A DNA stretch of 64,000 nt from Melghiribacillus thermohalophilus (GTDB lineage Bacteria > Bacillota > Bacilli > Bacillales > Alkalibacillaceae), in assembly GCF_004342905.1 (NCBI RefSeq), contig NZ_SMAN01000011.1, positions 20,709-84,708 of the forward strand, given 5' to 3'. Below, in pieces: positions 13,958 through 26,803 of the stretch. A program made the translations under genes and the position numbers. The stretch's first letter is position 1. Each line of letters starts with the position of its first letter. Under the pieces are notes generated by a model that saw nothing but the letters and a program-made list of their open reading frames with translations, did not search any database and was not told the DNA's origin.

Positions 13958-13986
13958 TTGAAAATCAAGAGAGAAGTTTGTATAAT
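13958..13986 (+). promoter_or_regulatory. Sigma-A promoter of the S10 operon
   Basis: -35 TTGAAA (13958-13963), 17-base spacer and perfect -10 TATAAT (13981-13986). About 190 bases of leader lie between it and rpsJ, with a small hairpin at about 14033-14059 and no reading frame. It probably drives the whole rpsJ-to-rplQ block. Confidence 0.8.
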
Positions 13987-14095
13987 ACTGTGCGTGCAAT
14001 TTTTTGAAAGATACAAATAAAGGTTGCATTCAGCATTATTCTTCATTATAATGAGTAATGTTGGGCATTAAGGCGATGATGCGGAAGGTTGCTGA

Positions 14096-14494
<399 letters not shown>

Positions 14495-14522
14495 TCTGAC
14501 ATGCGATTAGGAGGTGTGACGG

Positions 14523-15152
14523 ATGGCGAAAGGAATCTTAGGAAAAAAAATCGGCATGACTCAGCTGTTCTCCGAAGATGGAGAATTGATTCCAGTCACT
14601 GTCGTTGAAGCAGAACCAAACGTTGTCCTGCAAAAGAAAACAAAAGAAAATGACGGCTATGAAGCGATTCAATTAGGTGTTGGTGACAAAAAAGATTCTC
14701 GTGCGAATAAGCCGGAACAAGGTCATGCTGAAAAAGCAAACACAAAGCCTAAGCGCTTCATTCGCGAAATCCGTAATGCGAATCTTGACGAATATGAAGT
14801 AGGTCAAGAAGTGAAGGTAGATATTTTTGAACCAGGAGAAAAGGTGGATGTGACGGGAACGTCTAAGGGGAAAGGTTTTCAGGGTGCCATCAAGCGCCAT
14901 AATCAGTCCCGCGGACCAATGAGTCACGGTTCTCGCTATCACCGTCGTCCAGGGTCAATGGGACCGATTGATCCCATGCACGTGTTAAAAGGGAAAAAAC
15001 TCCCTGGACAAATGGGTGGAGAAAAAGTGACCATCCAAAATCTTGAAGTTGTAAAAGTTGATCCTGAACGCAACTTAATTTTAATTAAAGGAAATATTCC
15101 TGGTGCAAAGAAATCATATGTAAAAATCACAAGTGCGGTAAAGGCGAACTAA
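14523..15152 (+). CDS. rplC: 50S ribosomal protein L3
   Basis: 209 aa, [16 protein letters not shown] start. The central extension contains [13 protein letters not shown] and [16 protein letters not shown], which reaches toward the peptidyl transferase centre. An early 50S assembly protein. Start after GGAGGTGTGACGG. Confidence 0.98.
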   Translation: MAKGILGKKIGMTQLFSEDGELIPVTVVEAEPNVVLQKKTKENDGYEAIQLGVGDKKDSRANKPEQGHAEKANTKPKRFIREIRNANLDEYEVGQEVKVDIFEPGEKVDVTGTSKGKGFQGAIKRHNQSRGPMSHGSRYHRRPGSMGPIDPMHVLKGKKLPGQMGGEKVTIQNLEVVKVDPERNLILIKGNIPGAKKSYVKITSAVKAN

Positions 15153-15178
15153 GGACGTAAACGAAGGGAGGATATGTC

Positions 15179-15802
15179 ATGCCTAAAGTAGCACTATATA
15201 ATCAAAATGGCTCCCAGGTAGGAGACATTGAACTGAATGATGCGGTTTTTGGCATTGAGCCTAACACTCATGTATTGCATGAAGCTGTGGTCATGCAGCG
15301 TGCATCCCAGCGTCAGGGTACACATAAGGTAAAGAACCGTTCGGAAGTCAGAGGCGGTGGACGCAAACCATGGCGTCAAAAAGGAACAGGCCGTGCACGT
15401 CAGGGATCCATTCGTTCTCCTCAATGGGTAGGCGGGGGAACCGTATTTGGTCCAACTCCTAGAAGCTACAGCTATAAGCTTCCAAAAAAAGTGCGCCGTC
15501 TGGCACTGAAATCTGCGCTTTCTTCCAAAGTGCTTGATGAAAACATCATTGTACTTGACGATCTTTCAATCGAAGCACCAAAGACAAAAGAAGTTGTTAG
15601 CATGCTTAAAGGCTTAAACGTAAATGAAAAAGCCCTTATTGTAACAGCAGGGGAGGACAAAAACATTGTTCTTTCTGCCAACAACATTCCAGGTGTGAAT
15701 GTTTTAACCGTAGAAGAAGTGAATGTTCTGGATTTGCTTGCGCATGACAAGCTGATTATTACAAAAGAAGCAGCTGAAAAAGCAGGGGAGGTGCTTGCAT
15801 GA
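15179..15802 (+). CDS. rplD: 50S ribosomal protein L4
   Basis: 207 aa, start [20 protein letters not shown]. The extended exit-tunnel loop includes [20 protein letters not shown], containing the region where macrolide-resistance changes arise elsewhere; it is wild-type here. The stop codon overlaps the rplW start, implying translational coupling. Confidence 0.98.
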   Translation: MPKVALYNQNGSQVGDIELNDAVFGIEPNTHVLHEAVVMQRASQRQGTHKVKNRSEVRGGGRKPWRQKGTGRARQGSIRSPQWVGGGTVFGPTPRSYSYKLPKKVRRLALKSALSSKVLDENIIVLDDLSIEAPKTKEVVSMLKGLNVNEKALIVTAGEDKNIVLSANNIPGVNVLTVEEVNVLDLLAHDKLIITKEAAEKAGEVLA

Positions 15803-16092
15803 TGAAAGACCCACGTGATATTATTAAGCGCCCCGTCATTACAGAGCATTCAGCTGATTTAATGGCTGACAAAAAATATACCTTTGAAGTAGATCCAAAA
15901 GCCAACAAAACCGAAATTAAACAGGCAGTAGAAACCATTTTTGGCGTTAAGGTCGAAAAAGTAAACACCATGAACAAGAAAGGCAAGTTTAGAAGAATGG
16001 GACGTTACGGAGGCTATCGTCCGAACCGCAAGAGAGCTATTGTTACCTTAACACCAGACAGTAAAGAACTCGATTTCTTTGAAAGTGTTTAA
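15799..16092 (+). CDS. rplW: 50S ribosomal protein L23
   Basis: 97 aa (or 96 from a second adjacent ATG). [15 protein letters not shown] and the loop [20 protein letters not shown] are typical. L23 lies at the tunnel exit and docks trigger factor and SRP. It overlaps the rplD stop (ATGATG). Confidence 0.97.
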   Translation: MMKDPRDIIKRPVITEHSADLMADKKYTFEVDPKANKTEIKQAVETIFGVKVEKVNTMNKKGKFRRMGRYGGYRPNRKRAIVTLTPDSKELDFFESV

Positions 16093-16133
16093 TGAATAGA
16101 CTATGATTTTTTTCTTGAAGGAGGGAAAATGAG

Positions 16134-16967
16134 ATGGCGATCAAAAAATATAAGCCAACCTCAAACGGACGTCGTGGCATGTCTGTATCAGACTTTGCAG
16201 AAATCACGACTGATAAGCCGGAAAAATCGCTGCTGGCGCCGTTAAACAAACGCGCTGGACGCAACAATCAGGGGAAGTTAACCGTTCGTCATCAAGGCGG
16301 TGGTCATAAGCGTAAATATCGCATCATTGACTTCAAGCGTAATAAAGATGGAATACCAGGACGCGTTGCTACAATCGAATACGATCCAAACCGTTCTGCT
16401 AACATTGCTCTGATTCATTATAAAGATGGTGAAAAGCGTTATATTCTTGCTCCAAAAGGTCTCGAAGTAGGCATGGAGATTATGTCTGGAGAAGATGCAG
16501 ATATTAAGGTAGGAAACGCTCTTCCATTAAAAAATATCCCTGTGGGTACGGTGATCCACAATATTGAACTTAAACCAGGACGCGGTGGGCAGCTCGTTCG
16601 TTCTGCAGGTGCCCAGGCTCAGATTCTTGGTAAAGAAGGAAAGTATGTACTTGTCCGTTTAACGTCTGGTGAAGTTCGTATGATTCTTGGCACTTGCCGT
16701 GCTACAGTTGGTCAGGTCGGTAACCTGGATCATGAACTAATCAATATTGGTAAAGCTGGACGCAACCGCTGGAAAGGCAAGCGCCCAACTGTACGAGGTT
16801 CTGTTATGAACCCAGCCGATCACCCTCATGGCGGTGGTGAAGGTAAAGCACCAATCGGTCGTCCATCCCCTGTATCTCCATGGGGTAAACCAACGATCGG
16901 TCTTAAAACCCGTAAGAAAAACAAACCATCAGATAAGTTTATTGTACGTCGCCGTAAGAAGAAATAA
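16134..16967 (+). CDS. rplB: 50S ribosomal protein L2
   Basis: 277 aa, start [20 protein letters not shown]. The invariant [21 protein letters not shown] segment near residue 228, close to the peptidyl transferase centre, is present. Ends in a basic RRRKKK tail. Start after GAAGGAGGGAAAATGAG. Confidence 0.99.
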   Translation: MAIKKYKPTSNGRRGMSVSDFAEITTDKPEKSLLAPLNKRAGRNNQGKLTVRHQGGGHKRKYRIIDFKRNKDGIPGRVATIEYDPNRSANIALIHYKDGEKRYILAPKGLEVGMEIMSGEDADIKVGNALPLKNIPVGTVIHNIELKPGRGGQLVRSAGAQAQILGKEGKYVLVRLTSGEVRMILGTCRATVGQVGNLDHELINIGKAGRNRWKGKRPTVRGSVMNPADHPHGGGEGKAPIGRPSPVSPWGKPTIGLKTRKKNKPSDKFIVRRRKKK

Positions 16968-17021
16968 CGGATTGAAAGCCAGTTTCAAACTGGTTGTGCA
17001 ATCTCGAAGGGAGGTTTATTC

Positions 17022-17300
17022 ATGGGTCGCAGCCTGAAAAAAGGACCTTTTGTAGATGATCATTTAATGAAAAAGATTCAGAAACTGAATGAAGACGATA
17101 AAAAGCAGGTCATTAAAACATGGTCTCGTCGTTCAACGATATTCCCTGAATTCGTCGGACACACAATTGCCGTATACGATGGACGCAAGCATGTACCGGT
17201 TTATATCACAGAAGATATGGTCGGTCATAAACTGGGTGAATTTGCACCTACCCGCACCTTTAAAGGTCATGCTGGCGATGATAAGAAAACAAAACGCTAA
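17022..17300 (+). CDS. rpsS: 30S ribosomal protein S19
   Basis: 92 aa, [18 protein letters not shown] start and the [23 protein letters not shown] core. It forms a complex with S13 in the 30S head near the A-site finger. Start after GAAGGGAGGTTTATTC. Confidence 0.98.
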   Translation: MGRSLKKGPFVDDHLMKKIQKLNEDDKKQVIKTWSRRSTIFPEFVGHTIAVYDGRKHVPVYITEDMVGHKLGEFAPTRTFKGHAGDDKKTKR

Positions 17301-17321
17301 TGATGAGAGGAGGCATTCCAG

Positions 17322-17663
17322 ATGCAAGCTAAAGCCATTGCGAGAACTGTTCGTATTGCTCCTCGTAAAGCTCGCTTAGTCATCGATTTAATTCGAGGAA
17401 AAGAAGTAGGAGAAGCGTTTGCGATTTTGCGTCATACGAACCGTGCTGCTTCACCTATTGTGGAAAAAGTTTTAAAATCAGCAGTTGCTAACGCAGAGCA
17501 TAACTATGAAATGGATGCTGACAATTTAGTGGTTTCCGAAGCTTTTGTGAATGAAGGTCCAACGCTGAAACGTTTTCGTCCGCGTGCACAGGGCCGTGCT
17601 TCTAGAATAAATAAGCGCACCAGCCATATTACGGTAGTTGTATCAGAAAAGAAGGAGGGATAA
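17322..17663 (+). CDS. rplV: 50S ribosomal protein L22
   Basis: 113 aa, [20 protein letters not shown] start. The beta-hairpin [16 protein letters not shown] lines the exit tunnel. Start after AGAGGAGGCATTCCAG. Only 3 bases separate it from rpsC. Confidence 0.98.
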   Translation: MQAKAIARTVRIAPRKARLVIDLIRGKEVGEAFAILRHTNRAASPIVEKVLKSAVANAEHNYEMDADNLVVSEAFVNEGPTLKRFRPRAQGRASRINKRTSHITVVVSEKKEG

Positions 17664-17666
17664 TCT

Positions 17667-18308
17667 GTGGGTCAAAAAGTAAACCCGGTAGGTCTTCGTA
17701 TCGGTATTATCCGCGACTGGGAATCTAAGTGGTATGCGGAAAAAGATTATGCAGACTTACTTCATGAAGATATCAAAATTCGTGAATTTATAGAAAACCG
17801 TTTAAAAGATGCTGCAGTATCTTCCGTTGAAGTAGAACGTGCAGCGAATCGTGTAAACATTACCATTCATACAGCAAAACCAGGAATGGTCATCGGTAAA
17901 GGTGGATCTGAAGTAGAAGCACTTCGCAAATCTTTGAATCAGCTGACAGGAAAGCGGGTTCACATCAACATCGTTGAAGTGAAAAAACCAGAACTTGATG
18001 CCAAACTGGTAGCAGAAAATATTGCACGTCAGCTTGAAAATCGTGTATCTTTCCGCCGTGTACAAAAACAGGCGATTCAGCGTGCCATGCGTGCTGGCGC
18101 CCAAGGAATCAAAACGCAGGTATCAGGTCGTCTTGGCGGAGCTGATATTGCGCGTGCGGAACACTATAGCGAAGGAACTGTACCACTTCACACACTTCGC
18201 GCCGATATTGACTATGGAACGGCCGAAGCAGACACTACTTACGGAAAACTGGGTGTCAAAGTGTGGATTTATCGTGGAGAAGTCCTTCCATCCAAAAAGA
18301 AAGACTAA
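17667..18308 (+). CDS. rpsC: 30S ribosomal protein S3
   Basis: 213 aa from a GTG start ([19 protein letters not shown]). The KH domain contains the [15 protein letters not shown] loop, and the C-terminal domain contains [13 protein letters not shown]. It binds mRNA at the entry tunnel. Its Shine-Dalgarno (AAGAAGGAGGG) lies inside the rplV end. Confidence 0.98.
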   Translation: MGQKVNPVGLRIGIIRDWESKWYAEKDYADLLHEDIKIREFIENRLKDAAVSSVEVERAANRVNITIHTAKPGMVIGKGGSEVEALRKSLNQLTGKRVHINIVEVKKPELDAKLVAENIARQLENRVSFRRVQKQAIQRAMRAGAQGIKTQVSGRLGGADIARAEHYSEGTVPLHTLRADIDYGTAEADTTYGKLGVKVWIYRGEVLPSKKKD

Positions 18309-18326
18309 GGAAGGGGGAAAAGCAAC

Positions 18327-18761
18327 ATGTTAATGCCTAAACGTGTAAAATACCGCAGACAGCATCGCAGCAGTCTGAAAGGCCGTGCAAAAGGCGGCAC
18401 AAAAGTGACTTTTGGTGAATACGGTTTGCAGGCACTGGAAGGTGCATGGATTACAAGCCGTCAAATTGAAGCAGCTCGTATCGCCATGACCCGTTACATG
18501 AAGCGTGGCGGTAAAGTATGGATTAAGATTTTCCCGGATAAACCAAAAACAGCGAAGCCACTTGAAGTGCGAATGGGATCCGGTAAAGGTGCTCCTGAAG
18601 GATGGGTTGCAGTTGTTAAGGAAGGAAAAGTAATGTTTGAAATTGCTGGCGTATCTGAAGAGGTAGCTCGTGAAGCTTTACGGCTTGCTTCTCATAAACT
18701 GCCGATTAAAACGAAATTTGTAAAACGTGAAGAAATTGGTGGTGAAAATAATGAAAGCTAA
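18327..18761 (+). CDS. rplP: 50S ribosomal protein L16
   Basis: 144 aa, identical in length to B. subtilis L16, start [14 protein letters not shown]. The [24 protein letters not shown] core includes the Arg region that contacts A-site tRNA. The 3' end overlaps rpmC by 11 bases. Confidence 0.98.
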   Translation: MLMPKRVKYRRQHRSSLKGRAKGGTKVTFGEYGLQALEGAWITSRQIEAARIAMTRYMKRGGKVWIKIFPDKPKTAKPLEVRMGSGKGAPEGWVAVVKEGKVMFEIAGVSEEVAREALRLASHKLPIKTKFVKREEIGGENNES

Positions 18762-18951
18762 TGAAATCAGAGAATTAACCACTGCCGAAATTGAACAGAA
18801 AATTAAATCATTGAAAGAAGAACTTTTCAATTTGCGTTTCCAGCTAGCTACTGGCCAGCTTGAAAACACAACCCGTCTTCGTCAGGTTCGTAAAGATATT
18901 GCTCGTATGAAAACGATCATACGTGAAAGAGAGCTTGGAGTTAATAACTGA
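18751..18951 (+). CDS. rpmC: 50S ribosomal protein L29
   Basis: 66 aa from ATG 18751 ([20 protein letters not shown]); an upstream in-frame start at 18727 lies within rplP and is not the family start. The alpha-helical hairpin [19 protein letters not shown] is typical. L29 neighbours L23 at the tunnel exit. Confidence 0.97.
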   Translation: MKANEIRELTTAEIEQKIKSLKEELFNLRFQLATGQLENTTRLRQVRKDIARMKTIIRERELGVNN

Positions 18952-18975
18952 TAAAAGAGAGGAGGCCTGCCTCAA

Positions 18976-19239
18976 ATGAGTGAACGTACAAATCGTAAGG
19001 TATATACTGGTCGTGTTGTTTCTGACAAAATGGATAAAACGATTACGGTTCTCGTTGAGACATATAAGTTTCATCCACTGTACAAAAAGCGTGTAAAATA
19101 CTCTAAAAAATTTAAGGCTCATGATGAAAACAACCAGGCAAAAGTAGGCGATATTGTTCGCATTATGGAAACTCGCCCGCTATCAGCCACAAAACGTTTT
19201 CGTCTGGTCGAAATCGTAGAAGAAGCGGTTATTATCTAA
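18976..19239 (+). CDS. rpsQ: 30S ribosomal protein S17
   Basis: 87 aa OB-fold protein: [19 protein letters not shown] and the signature [21 protein letters not shown] primary 16S 5'-domain binder. Start after GAGGAGGCCTGCCTCAA. Confidence 0.98.
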   Translation: MSERTNRKVYTGRVVSDKMDKTITVLVETYKFHPLYKKRVKYSKKFKAHDENNQAKVGDIVRIMETRPLSATKRFRLVEIVEEAVII

Positions 19240-19280
19240 AAAGTTTGGTTCTGTGTAATCCGAAGGGAGGTAACTAGGCA

Positions 19281-19649
19281 ATGATCCAACAGGAAACTCG
19301 TTTAAAAGTTGCTGATAACTCTGGTGCCCGTGAGGTGGCTACCATTAAAGTTTTGGGCGGATCCGGCCGCAAAACCGCAAACATCGGAGATATCATCGTC
19401 TGCTCTGTTAAACAGGCAACACCAGGAGGCGTTGTCAAAAAGGGAGACGTTGTAAAAGCAGTTGTCGTTCGTTCTAAGAGCGGTGTTCGCCGCAAAGATG
19501 GCTCTTACATCCGTTTTGACGAAAATGCAGCGGTGATTATCCGGGATGATAAAAGCCCGCGCGGTACCCGTATCTTTGGTCCGGTAGCCCGCGAACTTCG
19601 TGACAAGAAGTTTATGAAAATTGTTTCACTGGCTCCGGAAGTTCTATAA
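19281..19649 (+). CDS. rplN: 50S ribosomal protein L14
   Basis: 122 aa, [19 protein letters not shown] start and [34 protein letters not shown] in overlapping conserved blocks. It lies at the subunit interface and forms bridge B8; binding site of the silencing factor RsfS. First gene of the spc part of the cluster. Confidence 0.98.
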   Translation: MIQQETRLKVADNSGAREVATIKVLGGSGRKTANIGDIIVCSVKQATPGGVVKKGDVVKAVVVRSKSGVRRKDGSYIRFDENAAVIIRDDKSPRGTRIFGPVARELRDKKFMKIVSLAPEVL

Positions 19650-19688
19650 CGGTCAAATCATGACAGCCTTGCAAGGAGGTGCGCGAAC

Positions 19689-20000
19689 ATGCATGTAAAA
19701 AAAGGCGATAAAGTAAAAGTCATTTCAGGAAAAGATAAAGGGAAAACCGGAACGATTCTTGAAGCATACCCTAAAAAAGATCGTGTATTAGTAGAAGGCA
19801 TTAATATGGTGAAGAAACATTCCAAGCCTTCACAGGAAAACCCTCAGGGCGGCATTTTGACAATGGAAGCGCCAATTCATGTTTCCAATGTTATGCCGAT
19901 TGACCCCAAAACAGGGGAACCAACCCGAGTTGGTTATGAGATTCGTGACGGCAAAAAAGTGCGTATTGCCAAAAAATCCGGTGAACCATTAGATAAATAG
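19689..20000 (+). CDS. rplX: 50S ribosomal protein L24
   Basis: 103 aa with the KOW motif [20 protein letters not shown] at the N-terminus and [20 protein letters not shown] near the end. An assembly initiator that binds the 23S 5' domain. Start after CAAGGAGGTGCGCGAAC. Confidence 0.98.
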   Translation: MHVKKGDKVKVISGKDKGKTGTILEAYPKKDRVLVEGINMVKKHSKPSQENPQGGILTMEAPIHVSNVMPIDPKTGEPTRVGYEIRDGKKVRIAKKSGEPLDK

Positions 20001-20026
20001 TTTAGCGGCGAAAGGAGGTCTACAAG

Positions 20027-20566
20027 ATGAACACATTAAAAGAACAATACCAGCAAGAAGTCGTTCCAGCTTTGATGAATAAGTTTAACTATAGTTCTGT
20101 TATGCAGGTCCCTAAAATCGAAAAAATCGTGATCAACATGGGTGTTGGTGATGCGGTTCAAAACGCAAAGGCACTGGACAGTGCAGTAGAAGAGCTAGCT
20201 TTAATTTCCGGTCAAAAACCAGCCATTACCCGTGCCAAAAAATCCATTGCGGGATTCCGTCTTCGCGAGGGAATGCCTATTGGAGCAAAAGTAACCCTTC
20301 GCGGAGAACGCATGTATGACTTTCTGCAAAAGCTGATCCATGTGGCACTGCCACGAGTGCGTGACTTTCGCGGAGTATCCAATAAATCCTTTGATGGACG
20401 CGGAAACTATACTCTCGGTGTTAAAGAACAATTAATTTTCCCTGAAATTGATTACGATAAAGTGAATAAAGTTCGAGGAATGGATATCGTAATTGTTACA
20501 ACGGCTGAAACAGACGAGGAAGCACGTGAACTTCTTGCTCAATTAGGAATGCCGTTTAAAAAATAA
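20027..20566 (+). CDS. rplE: 50S ribosomal protein L5
   Basis: 179 aa. [18 protein letters not shown], the P-site loop [20 protein letters not shown] and [19 protein letters not shown] are typical. It binds 5S rRNA and contacts P-site tRNA. Start after AAAGGAGGTCTACAAG. Confidence 0.98.
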   Translation: MNTLKEQYQQEVVPALMNKFNYSSVMQVPKIEKIVINMGVGDAVQNAKALDSAVEELALISGQKPAITRAKKSIAGFRLREGMPIGAKVTLRGERMYDFLQKLIHVALPRVRDFRGVSNKSFDGRGNYTLGVKEQLIFPEIDYDKVNKVRGMDIVIVTTAETDEEARELLAQLGMPFKK

Positions 20567-20575
20567 GAAAGTTGA

Positions 20576-20776
<201 letters not shown>

Positions 20777-20805
20777 TCCCAGAATCGGGAAGGAGGTAAT
20801 GTACA

Positions 20806-21204
20806 ATGACAATGACAGATCCAATTGCAGATATGCTAACTCGTATTCGTAACGCAAACATGGTACGACATGAAAAGTTGGAAGTGCCTGCTTCTAAATT
20901 AAAAAAGGAAATAGCTGAAATCCTAAAGCGTGAAGGTTTTATCCGCGATTATGAATATATTGAAGACAACAAACAGGGTATTTTGCGTATTTTCCTGAAA
21001 TACGGACCAAACAACGAGCGTGTTATTACTGGCCTGAAACGCATCAGCAAGCCCGGTTTGCGTGTCTATGCCAAAGCTGATGAACTTCCTCGTGTGTTGA
21101 ACGGTCTAGGAATAGCGGTGGTTTCAACTTCGAAAGGTGTGTTAACAGATAAGGAAGCGCGTCAGCAGGCAGTCGGCGGAGAAGTACTTGCTTACATTTG
21201 GTAA
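20806..21204 (+). CDS. rpsH: 30S ribosomal protein S8
   Basis: 132 aa, [18 protein letters not shown] start, ending with [23 protein letters not shown] central-domain assembly protein, and the translational repressor of the spc operon in enterobacteria. Start after GAAGGAGGTAATGTACA. Confidence 0.98.
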   Translation: MTMTDPIADMLTRIRNANMVRHEKLEVPASKLKKEIAEILKREGFIRDYEYIEDNKQGILRIFLKYGPNNERVITGLKRISKPGLRVYAKADELPRVLNGLGIAVVSTSKGVLTDKEARQQAVGGEVLAYIW

Positions 21205-21234
21205 TTACTATCGGTATGACAGGAGGTGCAAGGA

Positions 21235-21774
21235 ATGTCACGTGTAGGTTTTAAGCCACTAGAAATCCCAAACGGTGTAGAAGTAAAAATCGACGAAAAC
21301 AACACCGTCACTGTAAAAGGTCCAAAAGGTGAATTAACTCAAACCTTTAGCGATGAGTTAACGATAAAAGTAGAAGACAATATTCTTACCGTTGAGCGCC
21401 CGAGCGACAGCAAAAAGCATCGCGCCTTGCATGGAACGACCCGCAGCCTGATCGGCAATATGGTTGAAGGCGTGACAAAAGGTTTTGAAAAGAGCCTGGA
21501 GATCATCGGGGTTGGTTATCGTGCCCAAAAACAGGGCAAAAAGGTAGTCATCAATGCCGGATATTCTCATCCAGTAGAAGTTCAAGAAGAAGACGGCATC
21601 GAACTTGAAGTTCCATCAAACACAAAAATTATTGTAAAAGGAATTGACAAAGAAAAAGTAGGCGCAGTTGCAGCAAACATCCGTGCTATTCGTCCGCCAG
21701 AGCCTTATAAAGGCAAAGGGATTCGTTATGAAGGCGAATATGTACGCCGCAAAGAAGGTAAAACGGCTAAATAA
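21235..21774 (+). CDS. rplF: 50S ribosomal protein L6
   Basis: 179 aa from ATG 21235 ([20 protein letters not shown]); the in-frame start three codons upstream sits in the Shine-Dalgarno AGGAGG and is rejected. The signature [19 protein letters not shown] is near the C-terminus. It binds near the sarcin-ricin loop. Confidence 0.97.
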   Translation: MSRVGFKPLEIPNGVEVKIDENNTVTVKGPKGELTQTFSDELTIKVEDNILTVERPSDSKKHRALHGTTRSLIGNMVEGVTKGFEKSLEIIGVGYRAQKQGKKVVINAGYSHPVEVQEEDGIELEVPSNTKIIVKGIDKEKVGAVAANIRAIRPPEPYKGKGIRYEGEYVRRKEGKTAK

Positions 21775-21806
21775 TGTTCGGTGAGGAACAGAAAGGAGTG
21801 ACCTAG

Positions 21807-22169
21807 ATGATCACAAAGCAGGATAAAAACGTAGTTCGCAAAAAACGCCACGCACGGGTACGGAAAACTGTGTTCGGTACAAAAGAACGCCCTCGCCTAA
21901 ACGTATACCGTTCCAATAAACATATTTACGCACAGCTTATTGATGATGTGGAGGGTGTAACCCTGGCAAGCGCATCTACGATTGATAAAGAATTTGATCT
22001 CGATTCAACTGGTAACATGGAAGCTTCAAAAAAGGTCGGCGAAATGATTGCTAAACGTGCAAAAGACAAGGGATATGAATCCGTTGTTTTTGATCGCGGA
22101 GGTTACTTATATCATGGACGTGTGAAAGCTCTGGCAGATGCAGCGCGTGAAGCAGGCCTTAAATTTTAA
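21807..22169 (+). CDS. rplR: 50S ribosomal protein L18
   Basis: 120 aa. Basic N-terminus, [20 protein letters not shown], and the C-terminal [26 protein letters not shown] segment. It binds 5S rRNA with L5. Start after GAAAGGAGTGACCTAG. Confidence 0.98.
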   Translation: MITKQDKNVVRKKRHARVRKTVFGTKERPRLNVYRSNKHIYAQLIDDVEGVTLASASTIDKEFDLDSTGNMEASKKVGEMIAKRAKDKGYESVVFDRGGYLYHGRVKALADAAREAGLKF

Positions 22170-22190
22170 ACGTAAAAAGGAGGGAAACAC

Positions 22191-22694
22191 ATGCGTAAAC
22201 ACATTGATCCAAATAAGTTGGACCTGGAAGAACGTGTAGTAACAGTCAACCGTGTAGCTAAAGTCGTGAAGGGCGGACGCCGATTCCGCTTTACTGCCCT
22301 GGTTGTCGTTGGAGATAAAAACGGTCACGTAGGATTTGGAACAGGAAAAGCACAGGAAGTTCCGGATGCCATCCGTAAAGCGATTGAGGATGCAAAGAAA
22401 AATTTGATAACAGTACCCATTGTCGGCACGACTATTCCACATGAAGTCATCGGTGAATTCGGTGCAGGAAGCATTTTAATGAAACCAGCTTCAGAAGGTA
22501 CAGGAATCATTGCCGGCGGTCCAGTGCGTGCGGTACTTGAACTTGCAGGTGTAGGCGACATCCTGTCAAAATCATTAGGTTCCAATACACCAATCAACAT
22601 GGTTCGTGCTACAGTACAGGGCTTAAAAGAACTGAAAACTGCAGATCAGGTAGCAAAACTTCGTGGTAAGTCCGTAGAGGAACTGTTAGGATAA
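22191..22694 (+). CDS. rpsE: 30S ribosomal protein S5
   Basis: 167 aa. The N-terminal double-stranded-RNA-binding-like domain has [29 protein letters not shown], with the spectinomycin-related loop wild-type; the C-terminal domain has [20 protein letters not shown]. Important for decoding accuracy. Confidence 0.98.
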   Translation: MRKHIDPNKLDLEERVVTVNRVAKVVKGGRRFRFTALVVVGDKNGHVGFGTGKAQEVPDAIRKAIEDAKKNLITVPIVGTTIPHEVIGEFGAGSILMKPASEGTGIIAGGPVRAVLELAGVGDILSKSLGSNTPINMVRATVQGLKELKTADQVAKLRGKSVEELLG

Positions 22695-22707
22695 GGAGGG
22701 AAATCAA

Positions 22708-22890
22708 ATGACCAAAAAACTAGAAATTACCCTCGTGAGAAGTGTAATTGGCAGACCACAGGATCAGCGTGATACCGTAAAGGCACTCGGATTAAGAAAA
22801 ATACGCCATTCAGTTGTTCATGACGATACACCTGCTATTCGCGGAATGGTGAACAAAGTGTCCCATCTTGTTACAGTAAAAGAAGTTTAA
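22708..22890 (+). CDS. rpmD: 50S ribosomal protein L30
   Basis: 60 aa, ferredoxin-like L30: [40 protein letters not shown]. The start lies 13 bases after rpsE, following AAGGAGGGAAATCAA. Confidence 0.97.
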   Translation: MTKKLEITLVRSVIGRPQDQRDTVKALGLRKIRHSVVHDDTPAIRGMVNKVSHLVTVKEV

Positions 22891-22921
22891 TAGAAGATAA
22901 GCGTAAAGAGGAGGTGCTCAC

Positions 22922-23362
22922 ATGAAACTACACGAATTAAAGCCAGCAGAAGGTTCCCGCAAAAAACGCAACCGTGTCGGCAGAGGAATGGCTTCAGGTA
23001 ACGGCAAAACATCAGGCCGTGGTCATAAAGGTCAAAACGCCCGTTCCGGAGGCGGTGTACGCCCGGGATTTGAAGGAGGGCAAATGCCGCTATTCCAGCG
23101 CCTGCCTAAACGCGGGTTTACCAATATCAACCGCAAAGAATATGCGATTGTGAATTTAGATAAACTCAATACATTTGAAGAAGGAACAGAAGTGACTCCG
23201 GAATTGCTCCTGGAAACTGGTGTCATCAGCAAGCTGAAATCTGGTGTCAAAATTCTTGGCAGTGGAAAGCTTGAAAAGAAATTAACAGTGAAAGCTCATA
23301 AGTTCTCTGCTTCCGCGAAAGAAGCAATTGAAGCGGCTGGCGGGAAAACTGAGGTGGTTTAA
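22922..23362 (+). CDS. rplO: 50S ribosomal protein L15
   Basis: 146 aa. The glycine/lysine-rich N-terminus has [21 protein letters not shown], followed by [13 protein letters not shown] and a C-terminal globular domain. The TAA stop shares its last base with the secY ATG (TAATG), so the two are translationally coupled. Confidence 0.98.
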   Translation: MKLHELKPAEGSRKKRNRVGRGMASGNGKTSGRGHKGQNARSGGGVRPGFEGGQMPLFQRLPKRGFTNINRKEYAIVNLDKLNTFEEGTEVTPELLLETGVISKLKSGVKILGSGKLEKKLTVKAHKFSASAKEAIEAAGGKTEVV

Positions 23363-24657
23363 TGTTCCGAACAATCTCCAATTTTATGCGCGTTCATGAT
23401 ATTCGGCGCAAAATCATTTTTACTTTATTAATGCTAGTCATTTTCCGTCTGGGTACATTCATACCTGTACCCTATACAGATAAGGATGCTATTGACTTCA
23501 TGAACGAAAATAATGTTTTCGGGTTTCTCAATACCTTTGGCGGAGGAGCGCTGAGCCAGTTCTCGATCTTCGCCATGGGGATTATGCCTTACATTACAGC
23601 ATCCATTATTGTGCAGCTCCTGCAAATGGATGTCGTTCCGAAATTTGCAGAGTGGAAAAAACAGGGTGAAGTTGGCCGAAAAAAACTGGCCCAGGTAACC
23701 CGTTATGGAACAGTACTTCTGGCATTTATCCAGGCTATTGTGATGTCCGTTGGGTTTAATGCATTAACAGAGGGAATGTTAATTCAGAATCCTGGACTGT
23801 TCACATATCTGGTGATTGCCATTGTGCTGACAACTGGAACAGCATTTCTGATGTGGCTTGGTGAACAGATTACCGCACATGGTGTCGGCAACGGAATTTC
23901 CATTCTGATTTTTGCCGGGATTGTAGCAGCGATTCCGAATGGGGTCAATCAGCTATATGCCCAGTATATTCAGGATGCCGGCGATCAGCTGTTCCTTAAC
24001 CTTGTGATCGTTGCACTAATTGTGCTTGTCACTCTACTTGTAATCGTAGGAGTGATTTACATTCAGCAGGCGTTGCGCAAAATTCCGATTCAATATGCGA
24101 AACGTATGGTAAACCGCACACCTGTTGGAGGGCAATCCACTCACTTGCCTTTAAAAGTGAATGCGGCTGGGGTAATCCCGGTTATTTTTGCGATTTCTTT
24201 CATCATCGCACCGAGAACCATTGCGCAGTTTTTTCCGGATAATCAAGTAGCCGTGGTTCTTTCCGAGAATATTTTTAACTACAATCACTGGAGCGGAATG
24301 CTCATATATGCAGCATTAATCATTGCCTTTACGTATTTTTATACCTTTGTCCAGGTTAACCCTGAACAAATGGCTGAAAACCTGAAAAAGCAGGGCGGTT
24401 ATGTACCAGGGATTCGCCCGGGCAAAAATACGGAAATTTATTTAACCCGTGTGATTTACCGGCTGACATTTGTTGGATCCCTTTTCCTGGCAGCTGTTTC
24501 GGTTTTGCCGATCATTCTGGGTTCCCTGGCTAATTTACCGGCTGCCGTTCAGATTGGCGGCACAAGCTTGCTCATCGTAGTAGGTGTGGCCCTTGAAACG
24601 ATGAAACAGCTGGAAAGCCAGCTGGTAAAACGTCACTATAAAGGGTTTATTAAGTAA
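23362..24657 (+). CDS. secY: Preprotein translocase subunit SecY
   Basis: 431 aa integral membrane protein with about 10 hydrophobic segments. Conserved elements: GGGALSQFSIFAMGIMPYI, the TM4-TM5 region QITAHGVGNGISILIFAGI, and NPEQMAENLKKQGGYVPGIR of the cytosolic C5 region that contacts SecA and the ribosome. It is the channel of the Sec translocon. Start coupled to rplO. Confidence 0.98.
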   Translation: MFRTISNFMRVHDIRRKIIFTLLMLVIFRLGTFIPVPYTDKDAIDFMNENNVFGFLNTFGGGALSQFSIFAMGIMPYITASIIVQLLQMDVVPKFAEWKKQGEVGRKKLAQVTRYGTVLLAFIQAIVMSVGFNALTEGMLIQNPGLFTYLVIAIVLTTGTAFLMWLGEQITAHGVGNGISILIFAGIVAAIPNGVNQLYAQYIQDAGDQLFLNLVIVALIVLVTLLVIVGVIYIQQALRKIPIQYAKRMVNRTPVGGQSTHLPLKVNAAGVIPVIFAISFIIAPRTIAQFFPDNQVAVVLSENIFNYNHWSGMLIYAALIIAFTYFYTFVQVNPEQMAENLKKQGGYVPGIRPGKNTEIYLTRVIYRLTFVGSLFLAAVSVLPIILGSLANLPAAVQIGGTSLLIVVGVALETMKQLESQLVKRHYKGFIK

Positions 24658-25340
<683 letters not shown>

Positions 25341-25341
<1 letters not shown>

Positions 25342-26087
25342 TGATTATATGTAAAACGCCACGGGAAATCGAAATTATGCGTGAAGCTGGCAGGATTGTG
25401 GCTTTAACCCATAAAGAACTGCAACAGCATATTCAACCGGGAATGACAACCAAAGAACTGGACCGTATTGCGGAAAAGTTCATTCGCAGTATGGGTGCAA
25501 TTCCTTCATTTAAAGGGTATAATGGATTTCGTGGCAGTATATGTACTTCTATCAATGAAGAGCTTGTCCATGGGATCCCCGGCAATCGCAAGCTAAAAAA
25601 AGGGGATATCATCAGCATTGACATCGGGGCTAAATACAACGGATACCATGGTGACTCAGCCTGGACGTATCCCGTAGGAGAAATCGATGAAGACTCAAAA
25701 AGACTTCTTGAGGTAACGGAGAAATCCCTGTTTGTTGGTCTTGAGGAAGCTAAACCAGGCGCGAGGTTATCCAATATATCCCATGCCATTCAGAGTTATG
25801 TAGAGCCTAGAGGCTATTCCATTGTTCGTGAGTATGTCGGTCACGGAGTAGGGCAGGATTTGCATGAAGATCCCCAGATTCCACACTTCGGACCGCCAAA
25901 TATGGGGCCGCGCTTGAAACCGGGAATGGTTCTTGCCATCGAACCGATGGTCAATGCCGGTGAACGGTATGTGCGTACCCTTGATGATCAATGGACTGTA
26001 GTTACGGTTGATGGTGAACGCTGTGCTCACTTTGAACACACGATCGCCATAACAGATGATGGGTTTGAAATTTTAACAAAAGCCTAA
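25341..26087 (+). CDS. map: Methionine aminopeptidase, type I
   Basis: 248 aa. The pita-bread metalloprotease has the metal ligands in place: [17 protein letters not shown] (two Asp), GHGVG (His), EDPQIPHFG and the two Glu in IEPMVN and FEHT. It removes initiator Met from new proteins. The ATG overlaps the adk stop. Confidence 0.97.
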
Positions 26088-26103
26088 GTGAAGGTGATGA
26101 TCG

Positions 26104-26414
26104 TTGAACGAAACTGAGCCGAGTCCGCGAATAGGACAGATTGTCCAGGTCGTCCAGGGGAGAGACACTGGCAAGTATATGGTGGTCATTGAGGTTCTGG
26201 ATGAACGTTTTGTTTTGCTGGCTGATGGTGACAAACGGAAAGTCACCAGGCCGAAGAAAAAAAATATACACCATATCGAACTTACAGCCCATATAGCACC
26301 GGAAGTGAGAGACAGCATCAAGGAAACAGGTCGAGTGACAAATGGGAAATTACGGTTTGCCTTATCAAAATTTGTCAAGGAACATGTGAACTATGGAAGA
26401 AGGGAGATCAACTG

Positions 26415-26415
<1 letters not shown>
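26104..26415 (+). CDS. KOW-domain RNA-binding protein (L14e-like)
   Basis: 103 aa from a TTG start (GAAGGTGATGATCG upstream). The KOW-type segment [20 protein letters not shown] is followed by [17 protein letters not shown]. The same small gene lies between map and infA in B. subtilis (I recall it as ybzG, not certain). Likely ribosome- or RNA-associated; function unknown. The stop overlaps the infA start region (the gene ends one base into the infA ATG). Confidence 0.85.
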
Positions 26416-26779
<364 letters not shown>

Positions 26780-26803
26780 TTTTGAAGGAGGTGCGTGATA
26801 AGG